Below are positions 1 through 12,664 of a DNA stretch of 64,000 nt, one piece after another. The notes under the pieces are model-generated. The model made no database searches, was not told where the DNA came from, and was given only the letters and a program-made list of their open reading frames with translations. The DNA lies in the NCBI RefSeq assembly GCF_047496725.1, contig NC_132986.1, positions 9,645,031 to 9,709,030 on the forward strand, written 5' to 3'. This stretch comes from Anoplolepis gracilipes. Taxonomy: Eukaryota > Arthropoda > Insecta > Hymenoptera > Formicidae. The number at the start of each line of letters is the position of its first letter. Position 1 is the stretch's first letter. Both the position numbers and the translations under genes were made by a program.

Positions 1-153
1 ATTCGGGTCCCTCCTTTCACCGGGCCATTATCAGTTAGTTTATCGATCGCCACATAAGTTCACGGCCGATATTTGTACTTGGATCGATGCGCTTTAAATG
101 CATCGTACACATCTTTCACATCTAGATAAAGATAAAGTTTTCTATCTAAATTT

Positions 154-3100
154 TCATTGAACGACAGTCTGTCTAGGTAAAGAAACATCGCCGTTAAACA
201 TAGGAAATAGTAATAGACCATTACTTTCAACATTCGGTTCCGTGGTATGAATTCCCCGTAACTTTTGTATTCGATGCCAGACGAAATCTCTGGCAGGTTT
301 TCTCAAAACAAACAGGCCGAAGACGATGACGCCCTGAAGAGCGTTCACTAAATCGAACGCCGACCAGTCTAGAGGGCCAGCCCACCAAGAGATTAATTCC
401 ATCAACCAATTGAGACCCATCAGGAAGAAAAGCACCAGACAAACGATTAAGGCCCGTTTGATTCTGCGAAAGAGTCTCTGATCGGAATGCTGATTCCTCT
501 CCAAGCATCTCAACTCCTGCTGATACCGGCTGATTTTGAGAGCCGTGTTTATGAAGAGGATCATATTCCCCAGCAAAAGAAGACCGATCGGTACGTAAAA
601 GTACGGCATGGCTTCCGCGTCGGCTGTAATAAAAGGAGCGTTAATAAAATTAATATATCGATTAATTTCTCTCGGATATTGATTGAAAATGAAAATTCAT
701 AATATATAATATTACATTATTATTTAATATAATAATTTTTTATTATGTTTACTTTTTATTCAATTATATTCATTTTATTGTAAGAGAATATATTTGCAAA
801 AACTTTGTTAATGTGCGACTATATGAGATGAGGCATGAGACACATATACATATACGCTCGATCTGTAAATGGACTCACACTTGAACCAGCAGCTGCTGCT
901 ACCGAAAGCTGGCTTGACGTAGGTCAGGGGTATCGTGGGATTGAGATCCATCGCCATTGAGACGAGAATGAGGATCGCCGACGGACCCCAGGCCCATATC
1001 GAGTAATAGAAGAACAACGTTTTGGATTGAATTTTTCTGTACGTGCGATTCACATGGTGGCGTACTAATGACCATGTTTCGATGCACATCACGTTCAGCC
1101 AGAAAAAGCAGGCCACGAACGAGAATTGGATGACGAACGCTGGAAACGATATCGGTCACCTCTTAATTAGCACGTTTGTCATTCGCGTGTCATTCTTAAA
1201 GAGCAAAACTGCGAGAATAATATTGTGCAATATGTTGAAATTATAACGTTCTCCTTAAAAGCGTGAAAAAGTGCAAAATATAAAAAAAAAAAAAAAAAAA
1301 AAAAAAGAAAATTACAATTTTATGCTCTACCTATTCAAGTTAGATTATTGCAGTAAGTATAATTAAAAAATTAAATTTAATCAGTGTTTCTACAGTAATC
1401 GCAAACAAAAATCAGGTTTTTTTTCATTACAGTCAAGAATGATAAATAGTTATGATATAACATACATTTTCATGTAGCAAAGCGATATTTTTCCATATCG
1501 GATAATTAATTATCCTACCTATGCTAACGCAGACCTCATGCGGTAATTTCGCACTTGCGAGTTGCGTAATGGCCAAAGTAAGAAAGGCCACCGCCAAGCA
1601 GCCGCAATAGTGACAAAGGGCTTTCCCGTGGACGTCCTTCAATCTTGGCGTTATCACATACGCAGCGATGGTGAGAATAAAGAAAGGGACCGAGATTAAG
1701 AGCCCACAAGCGTAAATGATGACCCGTGGATCCGCGATCTGGATATCTACAATTATTACATGTTTCATTAAGAAATTTCACGATTCGAAAGTCTTTAAAA
1801 AATTAAGTAAATGTTATCTAAGTTTCAAATGGTTTTTTTTTTTTTTTTCTTTTTTTTCTTTTTCTTTTTAGGCTAAACTTTTTATATAAATGATTATTCG
1901 AATCATCATGCGAATGAATAAGAATTATCTTTTCGGATTAAAATGCCAGAAGAGGCTTAAGGAAGAGATTGTCAACAACGATTAAATATCTTTGTACAAA
2001 GCACTTAGAAATACAGATAAGATGCAGAGATAGAGAGAAAGAGAAATTTTAAGAGAATTTTTTTGTTTTTCTATTATGTCCCATATTTCGATCGATTACA
2101 TACCTTCTGGAAAACAAACGAGTACCCTAATTCCCCGTCCAGGAACAGCTTCCATGCAGTAGTCCTTACCAGGCATGAGCATAAGTGGTACATGACTGAT
2201 TCTAGGCGCGAAGATGGAACCATTCGTCAGCAAATAATAATCGTCCTTCTTGTCTACCTCCGGCTCTAACATGTACCTGAAAATGTATCCTCATGTAGGA
2301 ATACGCGCAAACCTAGAGAGTCGGCTTGGGAAAGGTATACAAGTTGAATATTCAAAAGTAAATAAAGCAATTACCAGGACGCGAGATCTTTCCGAGAAAC
2401 AGGTTTCCGTAATCCATTAAAAACTAGTTATGCACAAGGAAATCATTGTCGTACAGGAATATTTGATTATCACAGAAAACACAATAATATTGTTGCGATG
2501 GAGAAGAATAAATCACTATTTCTCGATATTTTGAGAGATATTAAATGTTGCTCCTCGGTATCTCTCTCGTTTTGTTAATATTCTTTACATTTAATAAAAA
2601 TTCGTAAAAGCTGTTGAATTAATCCACGTTACAAGGATATGCTAATATCTTGTCAATGTGATGGGAAATTTACGGATTTCTGACAATGAGATATAAATTG
2701 TGAGTATATTAAAAAATTATATAAAGTTATAATGTTTTTCTAAATTTATATCTGGATTCGTAAAACATAAATTTTGTCGCTCAAGCATGAAAATTATATA
2801 CGAAAATTGAATGCATCTTATATCTGTTGTTTATCAATAGTTTGCGACGATGCATTGTCTTTCGACGTGTTTCATCTGCGGCGAGATTAAATGTCACTTT
2901 ATGATTTCATCTCCTCTGATTATCACAGCACGATAAATAATTTTTTTATTGGGGAAAAATGAATTACGTTATCTATCATATAGAACCGACAATGAGTGCA
3001 TTATCACCCTAACAATCGCTCCTAAAAAATTACTTTCAATAAGATACACAATTATTCCTTCGATGTCTCACAATTTGTAAATATCTAAGAATGCAATATC

Positions 3101-4607
3101 GAGAATGTAGAGGTATCAGCACGTAGTATCAATATATCTTCTTGATTTCCTTTTTTTTCTTTTTTGTTTTTTTTTTTTTTTTTAAAAAAAGATATAAAAT
3201 TATATTCGTTTTATGTGATTTCCAAATTTACACATCGTGTTATCATTCTCATAATTTTTAATTGTCGCAGGAAATAATAAATTGCAAAATAATTCTTCAT
3301 TTATATATATATACGTATTTTCTAAATTTAACACACGATCAATAAGTTCGTACCGAACTCTCGAAGATAATCATTCCGCTACGACACGAATGAAAATGGA
3401 GTCTTATCTATGGGATGACCAACTGGCGTTCCGACCTATTGATAAGAATATACCGATAGTACGATGTCTACACGTTTTATATTATATAACGTGTGATCTT
3501 TAAAAAAATATAATTTGTGACGCGGCACAAAGATTATTCAGCTATTTATAAATTCCTGATGAAATTTCTCGATACGTACTTTTCATCGCAGGGACTTCCA
3601 ACGATAGCGACGAATTCGGAATACAAGTCTCCGGGTACCAACACGCCGGTGCGATTGAAGGCGTTGAATAAGGGCGAAAAGTACAGGTCGTTCGAGAAGG
3701 CGCACTGGCTACGATTGTTTGCACCTTTTACAAGGATTTCATTTTCCGAGCAACATTTTCCCACCAATGGTAGCTCTCCGTATTCGTTTGGCACCAGAGT
3801 CTCGTTTTGCTAAAAATGAAGATTGAAAGATTTCGCTAGAATCATCAATTTGCAAGTGTTATTCAAGCGATGAATATTTTAACATTCAAAAAATCGGAAA
3901 ACACATGTTGAAGCAGCATCATGAATATGAATAAAGGAGACAACGCAAATAGATAAATAAATTATCGATGGCGTAAAAAAACAAATCATTTATGAGTAAA
4001 AACTGGTTTGAGAGATTTAATATAAGAATAAAATAGTTTTTTTCTGAATCGTACAGAAAAATATCTGAGATTATTTTAGCAGCTAATCTTTTAATACTTT
4101 TATAAAACTGTTTTCGCATAAATGTTGAGCAAAGGTGGTCAAATATATATGTGTACAACAATACGTCGCAATAATCTGTAAAATGAAAAATTAATCATCG
4201 ATTTTTAAATATTAATATTTGCGTTGATTTACGATCAAAATGCACTTGTACAAATATTTTTTTGCATCAAACATTTTATTCTCTAATCTTTCCCGAAATT
4301 TCTTAAATACAAAACCTCACGTATCAGAAAAGATCACAAATCAAATGTCTGCCGGACTCTTATCGGAACAGTATAAAAAAACAGGTGTTAACAACGGCTT
4401 AGACTAAATATAATTGATACGAGAGTAATATAAAGCTCTCAGACAAATAAATGATAATTTGATTTGAAATTTTAATTTAATTTAATATCATAAAAATTGG
4501 CTTACCAGTGGAATAGAATGTATAGTGGGCGGTATATCACTCATGTGCGCGATTGGAGCCGACAAATACACGAAAAGGGCGCACACCCAGATGCGAATAA
4601 AACTCAT
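154..4607 (-). CDS. Methuselah-like class B (secretin-type) G-protein-coupled receptor, complete, six coding exons
   Basis: Reading the minus strand, coding exons are 4607-4506, 3809-3580, 2276-2104, 1746-1519, 1139-879 and 623-154. Every junction has GT and AG, and the phases join without a break (1464 nt, 487 aa plus stop). Residues 1-20 form a signal peptide (MSFIRIWVCALFVYLSAPIA). The ectodomain (about 21-175) has six cysteines (53, 54, 70, 108, 151, 165) and the KCCSENE, YMLEPE and YYLLTNGS patterns of Mth-family N-termini. Membrane segments lie near 177-200, 210-232, 246-269, 285-307, 338-362, 389-413 and 420-438. Cys241 and Cys328 could form the extracellular-loop disulphide, and GLNWL marks the sixth segment. 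Insect Mth-type receptors are plasma-membrane peptide receptors linked to stress resistance and lifespan; the ligand of this one cannot be inferred. The start is the only ATG that gives a signal peptide in frame. The 3' UTR probably runs past base 1, since no AATAAA is seen. The exact paralogue is unknown. Confidence 0.93.
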
Positions 4608-5137
4608 CGTGGATAATAGAGTTATGTCTTATCAAAGTCTATGAAATGTATCTTGGAATCTTTGCACAGTTGAGATTTGAAATCGCATGAATTTCTGTTA
4701 AATATCGATATTTAGATTTAAATTTCGAGCACCTTGTAAACGTGATCGAACTTTGGACTTTTTTTTTATATAAATGGACTCTAGAAATTCAATTTTCCTC
4801 TGAATGTACCTATACTGACGAAATTAGATCGTGCGAAGCGCGTCTCGATGACATTTGAATGAGACTGGCGCTTTCGTTCTTTCGTCACTCGATATCATAT
4901 TAGATCTCTTACACATTTATCTCGTCACACCCTGCTTGCATTCGGCGATAAGTCTTCCGTGTAATATCAATCTTGCTATATCGCTTAATCGGTCTCAATT
5001 AAGGATCTGAGTTCGCTTTCGATCGGCTTTATGAATTAGCCAGACGAACGTAAATCCAAAACTCTCGAGAATTAAAGAATCGAGATTAACGATGAATTAT
5101 CTCCATTGATTCTCGAATCACTTATTACTTTTATCGT

Positions 5138-5171
<34 letters not shown>

Positions 5172-7503
5172 CCAACTATCTTTTTCTCCGCAGCAATCTC
5201 TCCGTATGAGAGCACGCGTTCATCAATCACACTCGATGTCAAAAATGCGTATTAAGTCATCCGGAAATCCTTTGTGACTCGTGGTGCGAAAAACCTACAG
5301 CATTAAGAACAAAAAAAACGTTATCGAACACGTTAAAACGTACATCGGATTTCTTCGCGAGATAATATCGCATCTATTATGGAATATCGACTGAAGGAAT
5401 GACCTCGATGTCTCATTTGCATAGTTATTGCGAAGAAATCCGGATCTAATCAAGGCAATCGAAATATCCTATCGATGCGACACGAAGACGTCACTTTCAG
5501 AAAAATTGAGAAAAAAAGTGTCGAGTGTCTTACAATTAATGATACGAACACGATACGAGCTCGATGATGAATGGTCATTGACCTGTAATTCCCGCTATTT
5601 CATTACCCGAGAAGCGAATTATAAAAAAGCGACGAGCAGCAGACCTTATCCTAGTCCTGCGGTATAGTTGCCGGTTATTAACTCAACCTCCATTATACAC
5701 CTCTCCTATCTCAAGACCGGCTTTGGGAAAGCGACGTCGTCGTATCCGCGTGTGTATCGAGTAGGCAAACTTACGAGGAACTTTTGGCACTAGATCTTTC
5801 CTGTCGAGACGGATCGAGACGACTTTTACGGAAAATTATTCAACACCGGATTATTATCAAGGACATCATTTAACCGTTCGATGGTCGTTCAACTTTTCTT
5901 AATCCTTACAGACCATCTCGATCCCTCGGAAATATTTTCCACTTATCCACGTGTATTACTCTTTCGAAATTTTCTCCGATTATTAAAAATAATAAATCTT
6001 GCACGCGCGAATTTCTCCGCTCACTTCTAACAGGTAATCCCAGCGGCGGGCATCAAAGATCAACAGCGTGCTCGGCGATCGATCGGATCTACGCGGCACG
6101 CTGTTCGCCGATCCAAGTCCAAGAACTGACTGCACGAACATCGCGATCCACGCGTGCTTTTATCGAATGAGAGAGAATCTTCGCGCTTTGTAGCGACGCA
6201 CACTGGTAACGAACGTGCCGATGACTGAGCTCGGCCTATACGTATGTATTGTATGTACGTGATATATACCGAAAGCATTTCGTATCCGCGCGCACACGCG
6301 GCCTTATCAATCGTCGAACGCGAGATATTTGTTTCGATCTCCGACTGATTCGCTAACTGATCGCATACAATCTGCTGTTTCTCGGAAAGACTGGTCCCTT
6401 AACGAAAGCTCTGGCTAATTTTACACGAATATTATTTACGTTCTCCCAAATTTGGCTGTTCGCTAAATATCTGGTAAGTTGCGCTACCATCGCGCTACCA
6501 TCGCGCTACCATCGCGCTACCATCGCGCTACCATCGCGCTACTGTCGCGTAAATTCAACTAGCTACGCTAATTATGTATTAGGTTCGTTGCACGCGTAAG
6601 GTACCAATGTTTGCAGAAGGTGTCACGCGTGATTCACGTGAGTCATCCGTTGCGCATTCATTGAAGAATTATTTCAATGAAATATTACAAGAAATAGACA
6701 AATACATATATGATGTCTCTTACTATTTTATTTTATAAAGTTGTCCGAATTTTTCAAACAAGGACGTGAATGCAAATCGATTCGAACCTTCTGTCGGAAA
6801 ATGTATGCTTATCACTCGGACATCTGACGCAACGTACACATATTTTTTTTTTTTTTTAAGATAACGCAAATACTTGAACGTTCTTACCGTACTATTGCAT
6901 TAGACCATTACATCGAGAGATTAAGGATCATGTAAATATATAATTGAAATATTGTAAAAATTTTTTTAACGTGCATTTATAGTAAGAGATGAGACTGTTT
7001 CTCATTATCGTCAAGACGGAATTCCTTACAGCTTGGGTTATTTTTATTTAATTATGATGCGACAGAAGGAAATAATCGCAAGTTATCGAATAAATTCCCG
7101 TACAATCTCAAAGGAAATGACGTGGGTAAAATTCGTCGAAAGCGAGTGTACTTATTGCTAACAACTAACAACGTTGCCACGTCATTTGTCTATTCGAGCC
7201 TCCAAGGAATTTATTGATATGGATTGCTATGATCAAATAATTCGATTGACGCTTCTGCGAAAATCCTTCATCGATCCGACTTTATTGCGTATATCTTCGT
7301 CAAACTTTATGTACAATACGCGCAGCGGGATGCAACGGGCGAAGTGTAAATGAAGGCTTGGCTTTTCCTTGGCTTCGCAAGGTGTTACACTAGAGTATAA
7401 AATTAAACCGAGCCTCTATTTCAGTCGAATTTACGATGCAAACGATAACAACTTGCATTCAATGTCCGTGCTCGAGCATTTTTTAGAAAACTAATACGTT
7501 TGC
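4608..7503. other. Spacer upstream of the receptor gene; no gene seen
   Basis: AT-rich sequence with a poly-T run at 5139-5171 and an 11-bp tandem repeat near 6.5 kb. Short open frames lack splice signals, domain motifs or composition suggesting translation. The receptor promoter should lie just above 4607, but no clear TATA or initiator is evident. Confidence 0.5.
6481..6548. repeat. 11-bp tandem repeat (gcgctaccatc)
   Basis: About six head-to-tail copies of gcgctaccatc; the last copy is altered to gcgctactgtc. Because 11 bp is not a multiple of three, this is not a coding repeat. It is GC-richer than its surroundings. Confidence 0.9.
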
Positions 7504-7511
7504 CATATTAC

Positions 7512-8190
7512 CAGAGATGTGTATATTATTTGAAATATAAATGCATTTAAAATGCATTAAAATGTAAAAAATGTAAAATCTCTCGTTTGTATTTTGCATT
7601 TAAAATACATGTTTTCGAAAGTCATTTTACATTTCCCATTTCAATAGTTTTCATTATCCATTTTCTATTTCAAATAAATTTTTTTTTGCAAATTCAAAAA
7701 TTAATCGAGATATCGATAATATTATTGTAGTTGTAAATATCACGAAATGGATATATTTATGTTTGCATCCATTGCATCGCACTTGTTTATTGTAAAATAA
7801 ATCCTAGATTAAATATTTAGTAATTTAGTCATTGTGCGTTATAACCAAGCTATCGTCATCCATTCATGCAATCGTATATCATGCAGTGACGCTAGAATAC
7901 AGATCTAATTTTACGTAAAAAAATAAGAACGGATAGTATAAGATCTAATCTAATCTAATAGATAGATAATAAGAATAAGAATTTAAATATGAAAATAAAT
8001 GTGAGAATATAAATATTTAAAAAGTCATTTTTATTTTAAAAAACCAATTTAAAAATGTCTATTTTTCATTTCCTATTTTAAATGGACGTTTAAAAGTTAT
8101 TTTGTATTTTGCATTTTTAAATGAAAATGTTGCAACTATTTTGCATTTTCTATTTCAAATAAATTTGGACACCCATTTTACACATCTCTG
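7512..8190. mobile_element. Non-autonomous hAT-type DNA transposon (MITE-like, 679 bp)
   Basis: The element starts cagagatgtgta and ends with its reverse complement tacacatctctg. It is flanked by identical 8-bp copies of catattac (7504-7511 and 8191-8198). An 8-bp target-site duplication with CAGAG-type ends is typical of the hAT superfamily. The interior is AT-rich, with repeated words such as atttcaaataaatttt and ttttgcattt, and holds no transposase frame, so the element must have been mobilised in trans. The perfect duplication suggests a fairly recent insertion. Confidence 0.85.
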
Positions 8191-8198
8191 CATATTAC

Positions 8199-8957
8199 AA
8201 TGCTATAACCATCACTTTACCTAGCGCTCATGAAATTAATCTCTTCTTAAGAATCGTAAAAAACGAATAACTGTTGGAAATAAAACGAAACAAAAAACAT
8301 AATTGAAAATTCGAATTAATTTCAAAATTTTGATGAATAATATGAAACATCTGGAAATTATTCGCATTTACATAATGATGATGAGGAATTTTCGTTAGAA
8401 AAAGAATAAAACTAAAATTCACACGATATTATTAAATTGTATTTAAATTTTAAATACAATCTGATGCTATTAATAATAACGCATAGATGCAATTATTAAT
8501 TGTGAGAACGTGATTCGCGTTATCGGAGCATCATTCCGAATAAATCTCAAACTCCGCTTCTATAAGATTCTTTTGAAAACGAGCGTTGTTTACAAGATCC
8601 AAATTCAAGCGAGTCGATTCATCGTTCAGAAGTGAACTCGATTTTCGCGTGGGTGGTGACTTGGAAAGCTTACTTTAGCCGGTCCAAGTCCCGGGGTTAC
8701 GGTAGCCAAAGATCAAATATAAAGTATATTATGTTGCAACCTATCGCACGTGAGTTTGCCGACTACTTGTACCTACTACTTAATAATTATATCGCAACTC
8801 TGTCATTCCGTTTGAGGACCTCGGCGAGTTCCGCGTATAATCAAACATCGTCATTATTGCAAATATGATAACGTCGTTCGGACCTGGGACCCGCGACTAT
8901 AAATATAACGTTTGACGTAATATGCTGTAAATATAGTCGCTTCTTCCTGCATATATG

Positions 8958-8989
<32 letters not shown>

Positions 8990-11900
8990 CGGCGAACACA
9001 TATGTCTGGCGCAAAATGAAAGATGAGAGAGCGAAAATTTGATGACGTCGCTGCCGACAGCGTAGGCGCGCAACAAGGAAATCCGCGTGACGTCCAGGAC
9101 TTCCAACTTCCAACACGAAGGAAATCCCGAATCGACGTTATATACGTAGAAGACCAATGACATCAATCATACATACTCTAAAAGTCCTACGACAACTCTG
9201 TAAGTATATAACAAAAAAAAAAAAAAAAAAGAAAAAAAAAAATATTACAATATTATTCAATTTGCGCCTGAGGAATCCTAAGGAATTAAAGATTTATGTG
9301 GAATTTTTGAAATATAAAATCTCGAATCAAAAAGAAAAAATATGTACAATAAAATAAGAATATTAGATTGGTAGAAAAACCATTATTCAATCTTATAGGT
9401 ATGTTGTGTGCTTGCTCAAAACTCAAAATGCTGAAAAGCTCTTTCCGTATCTTTACAACAGTTTAATGATAAAAATATTCGATTTGCGTTTAATAATCGT
9501 TTAATAATCGTCAATGATTTCTCTAGAATATTTAGAAATTTCATATCGAAAAAAATAAAAGAAAATAAAATAAGAATATTATTGAGAGAAAAAATAGAAA
9601 TATTCGATGATGTATGATCCAATTATTTTCATTTCTTAGAATTTTACATCTTCTGGTTGAAGAATAAGAAAGAAACTTTTCGTTAAAATGGAAAATAGAG
9701 CACTTATTACTCGAAAAATGTATTGTTACGTATAGATAAAGATTACATTGATATTCATGCGGAGAGCTCAATGCCAGTCTGATATCCATTTCATTACAAG
9801 TCGTGTCGCGAACTATATCATACTGCTCTCTGTTAAAACATTTCGCACTTCAAGTTCATAGGCAGTCGGTAATATAGCGTGTTTACGTGGCACACACATT
9901 CTTTAATAATCTTTTTATTAAAGTAATTAATCGCAAAATTTGGATCGTAAATTTTAATAAACACCCGCGAAAGTTTTTCGTTTCGAAAGAAAACGATGTT
10001 GTGAAAGTTTGGCGAAAAATGTTCAAATATTCAACCGCATTCGGAAGCACTTGGTTGCACGATCTCGCAGCAACCTCGAAATTTTATATTAAACTTTTAA
10101 TGAAAAAGGCTCGGTATATAAACGCTCGGATGATACGTAAAAGCATCCTGAAATTTTGCCTAAAGCCATGTCACTGGATCGTCAAAAATTGTTATTACGA
10201 AAGTTCACCGTAGCACGGAGTGAAGAAACACTCGGTGACTGAAATCTGCGGTAAAAACTTTAAACATCAAACTTTTCCGTTCCTTTCTCTACGTGCACCG
10301 GGCGTGAATTATTTAAGCAAATATTAGCAAGCTTTTTCCGCATTTGTATAATATATATAATATTTGTGCCTAAACTTAAGTAAGTCGCCGTTTACATTAC
10401 TATTACAGCTCTTCTTCTCTATTTTGATTAATAACGTCTTTGTCACGTTGTCTACATGTTCGATTCTCGTAAATTAATACATATTCCTTCGTTCTATCAA
10501 TAATACTGCGCACTATGTTTAAATAATCATTTAAATATTCGAGATTCTTAGGAATGATTTGCATAAAAATACTGAAAAAATACGTCAATGTTATAAAACA
10601 AATCCTTCAGATGATGTTGTACGTCAGTGAATTATAAAACAAATCCTTCATAAATATTTATTACTAAACGTTTATCATTTTCTTTTTCCTCTAAAGAGAG
10701 AAAAAAAATGTTATATTTTTATACTTACTTACGATCATACTTTTATCTATATATTACTATTGTACATAAAAGATAACTTGGAATTTCTTCTCTCGGCAAT
10801 TTTTTTCTCCAGGCCTTCTCTGGCTTTTATTTTCGAATATTCATTGATATAATCTTCGACGATCGTGCGCACGATCGCAAGGTTTCAAGAACCGGATTCA
10901 AGGCGATGCAGGTTTTTTTCGAGCAAAGGACCGAAACGCGCGGTCGAACGACGTCACACACGAAATTGTCACGAGCCTCGCGTCTCGCGCCTCGCGTGTA
11001 TCCACGGTCAGTGACGTTGGTTAGGTTTTCTGCTTATATTCACGCATCGTATACGCGCGTCCACTTTGCGGTGGACGCATTGACGTGGTTCACGCGACCT
11101 TGACAAACGTATTTCACCTCGTCTTTGCCTTTAAGGTGCAAATAAATACAGCGAGCGTTCTTATCGGTTTTGAGATTCCATAAGCCTTGAGAGATATTAC
11201 ATATGTTTGTCAGACATTATAATACAATAAAATATACGCAAAAAAAGAAACTAGCTGATTTCAAGTCCGAGAAGAATGTGCGATTCTTTTATGAAAAACA
11301 AATTATTATTAACCGCAAATTATTGTACCTCTTTCTTTCACTTTCGAGTCTTTTTCTTCTCGGGAAAAAAAAAACAAAAAAAAAAATTTAACAATTTTAA
11401 TCAGTTAAATAAATAAATAATCCAAATATCTTACAAATATAGCAGGTTTTCTTTTACATCGCTTAATCGCGTGCGATTGTGCCCTTTCGCGCAAAATAAT
11501 AGAATTAGTTCTCAGTTCGTCGATCGCAGAAGCGCGGGAACGGAAATATGGCTTAATAAAGCCTCCTCCTCGCGGACCGCCATGATGTTTCCCTCTCCTC
11601 ACCCTTCCCGCGGCTCCCTTCCCTCACCGCCCTTTTTAATAAAAATATTTTTCCCCTTCCGTCGTGGTTCTTTCTCTCCTACAAGAACCCGCCTTCATCC
11701 CTCTCGCTCTCTCGCTCGTTCGCTCACTCACGCTGACTTGGTGTTAGGGTGAACACGATTTGGGATCCCCCTCTCATGGAGGCACTTAGCGTGAAGGTAT
11801 TTGTCTATCGAAAACTATACCCTCGTTGCGCTCGCACCGAGAAATCTGTCCCCCTCGCACGTTCTTTACGAGATTTCCCTTTACGAGAATCGTGCTGTTT

Positions 11901-12152
11901 TTCGGTGGAGTGTTCGATAGTTAGTGACACGTGTGCACGATTTGTGGACACGAAGGAAAAATAGAAACTACCTCCGCCTCTGTCGTTCAATAGGGCTCCT
12001 TCTATATTCCGATATATGTACCTTTTTCACGTCACGAGCACGCCGAAAATACACGACGTTAAAAACTTGTAGAAAAATGTTAAAGTTGTTGAATTGCTAA
12101 ATTATTTTTCCCTATAACAACTTATCATACATATGTGTATATATGTATACAT

Positions 12153-12213
<61 letters not shown>

Positions 12214-12256
12214 GTATAAATATATGCATATATGTATAAATTGTAAAAGGGTATAT
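8199..12256. other. Intergenic spacer; no supported gene
   Basis: This stretch contains a (TA)n tract near 8970, A-rich runs near 9210 and 11370, an imperfect direct duplication near 10583-10660 (shared ataaaacaaatccttca), and a GC-richer block at about 10870-11100 and 11570-11960. The GC-richer block could be promoter or leader sequence for the plus-strand gene downstream. Open frames here show no recognisable protein. Confidence 0.4.
12152..12207. repeat. (TA)n microsatellite
   Basis: Long AT dinucleotide run preceded by a short (AC)n tract, next to the inverted-repeat element that begins near 12257. Confidence 0.9.
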
Positions 12257-12664
12257 ACAGGGTGTATCTTAAGTAAATCGAAACTTTTAAAATGTGTTCT
12301 AAAAGTTATCGTGAGTAAAAAATTTTATATAAAATATAGATCAATATGGCTTATCGAGAGACAGTTATAAATAATTTTTATTAATATTTATTAATATTGT
12401 AAGAAACAATGTACGACTACGTGCGGTAACTTTAGCATTATCCAAATGCCAAATGTTTCAACGTCAAATAAATATTTTGGATGACACACTCTGTGTATCT
12501 AATTGATACTTTGAACGAAATGAATTGTCAACTTTATTACTGAGAAGAATTAAATTTTTTACATTCCAATAGCTGAATCGCTTTATAATGCATATAAACT
12601 TTTTTGCTTAAAATGATCTTTAGAACACATTCTAAAAGTCGATTTATTCGCGAGATATCCTGTT
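12257..12664. mobile_element. Short inverted-repeat element (MITE-like, about 410 bp)
   Basis: The left end reads acagggtgtatcttaag, then aaatcgaaacttttaaaatg and tgttctaaaag. The right end, read in reverse complement, gives acaggatatctcgcg, then aaatcgacttttagaatg and tgttctaaag. These are imperfect terminal inverted repeats of about 60 bp around an AT-rich centre without coding capacity. The acaggg start resembles ends of mariner-like elements in insects; the superfamily is inferred. No clean target duplication could be called. Confidence 0.6.

Noticed and set aside
11749..11964. Possible start ATGGAGGCACTTAGCGTGAAG before gtattt as a first exon
   Set aside because: Weak donor, no recognised peptide, and no supporting acceptor; composition alone suggested it.
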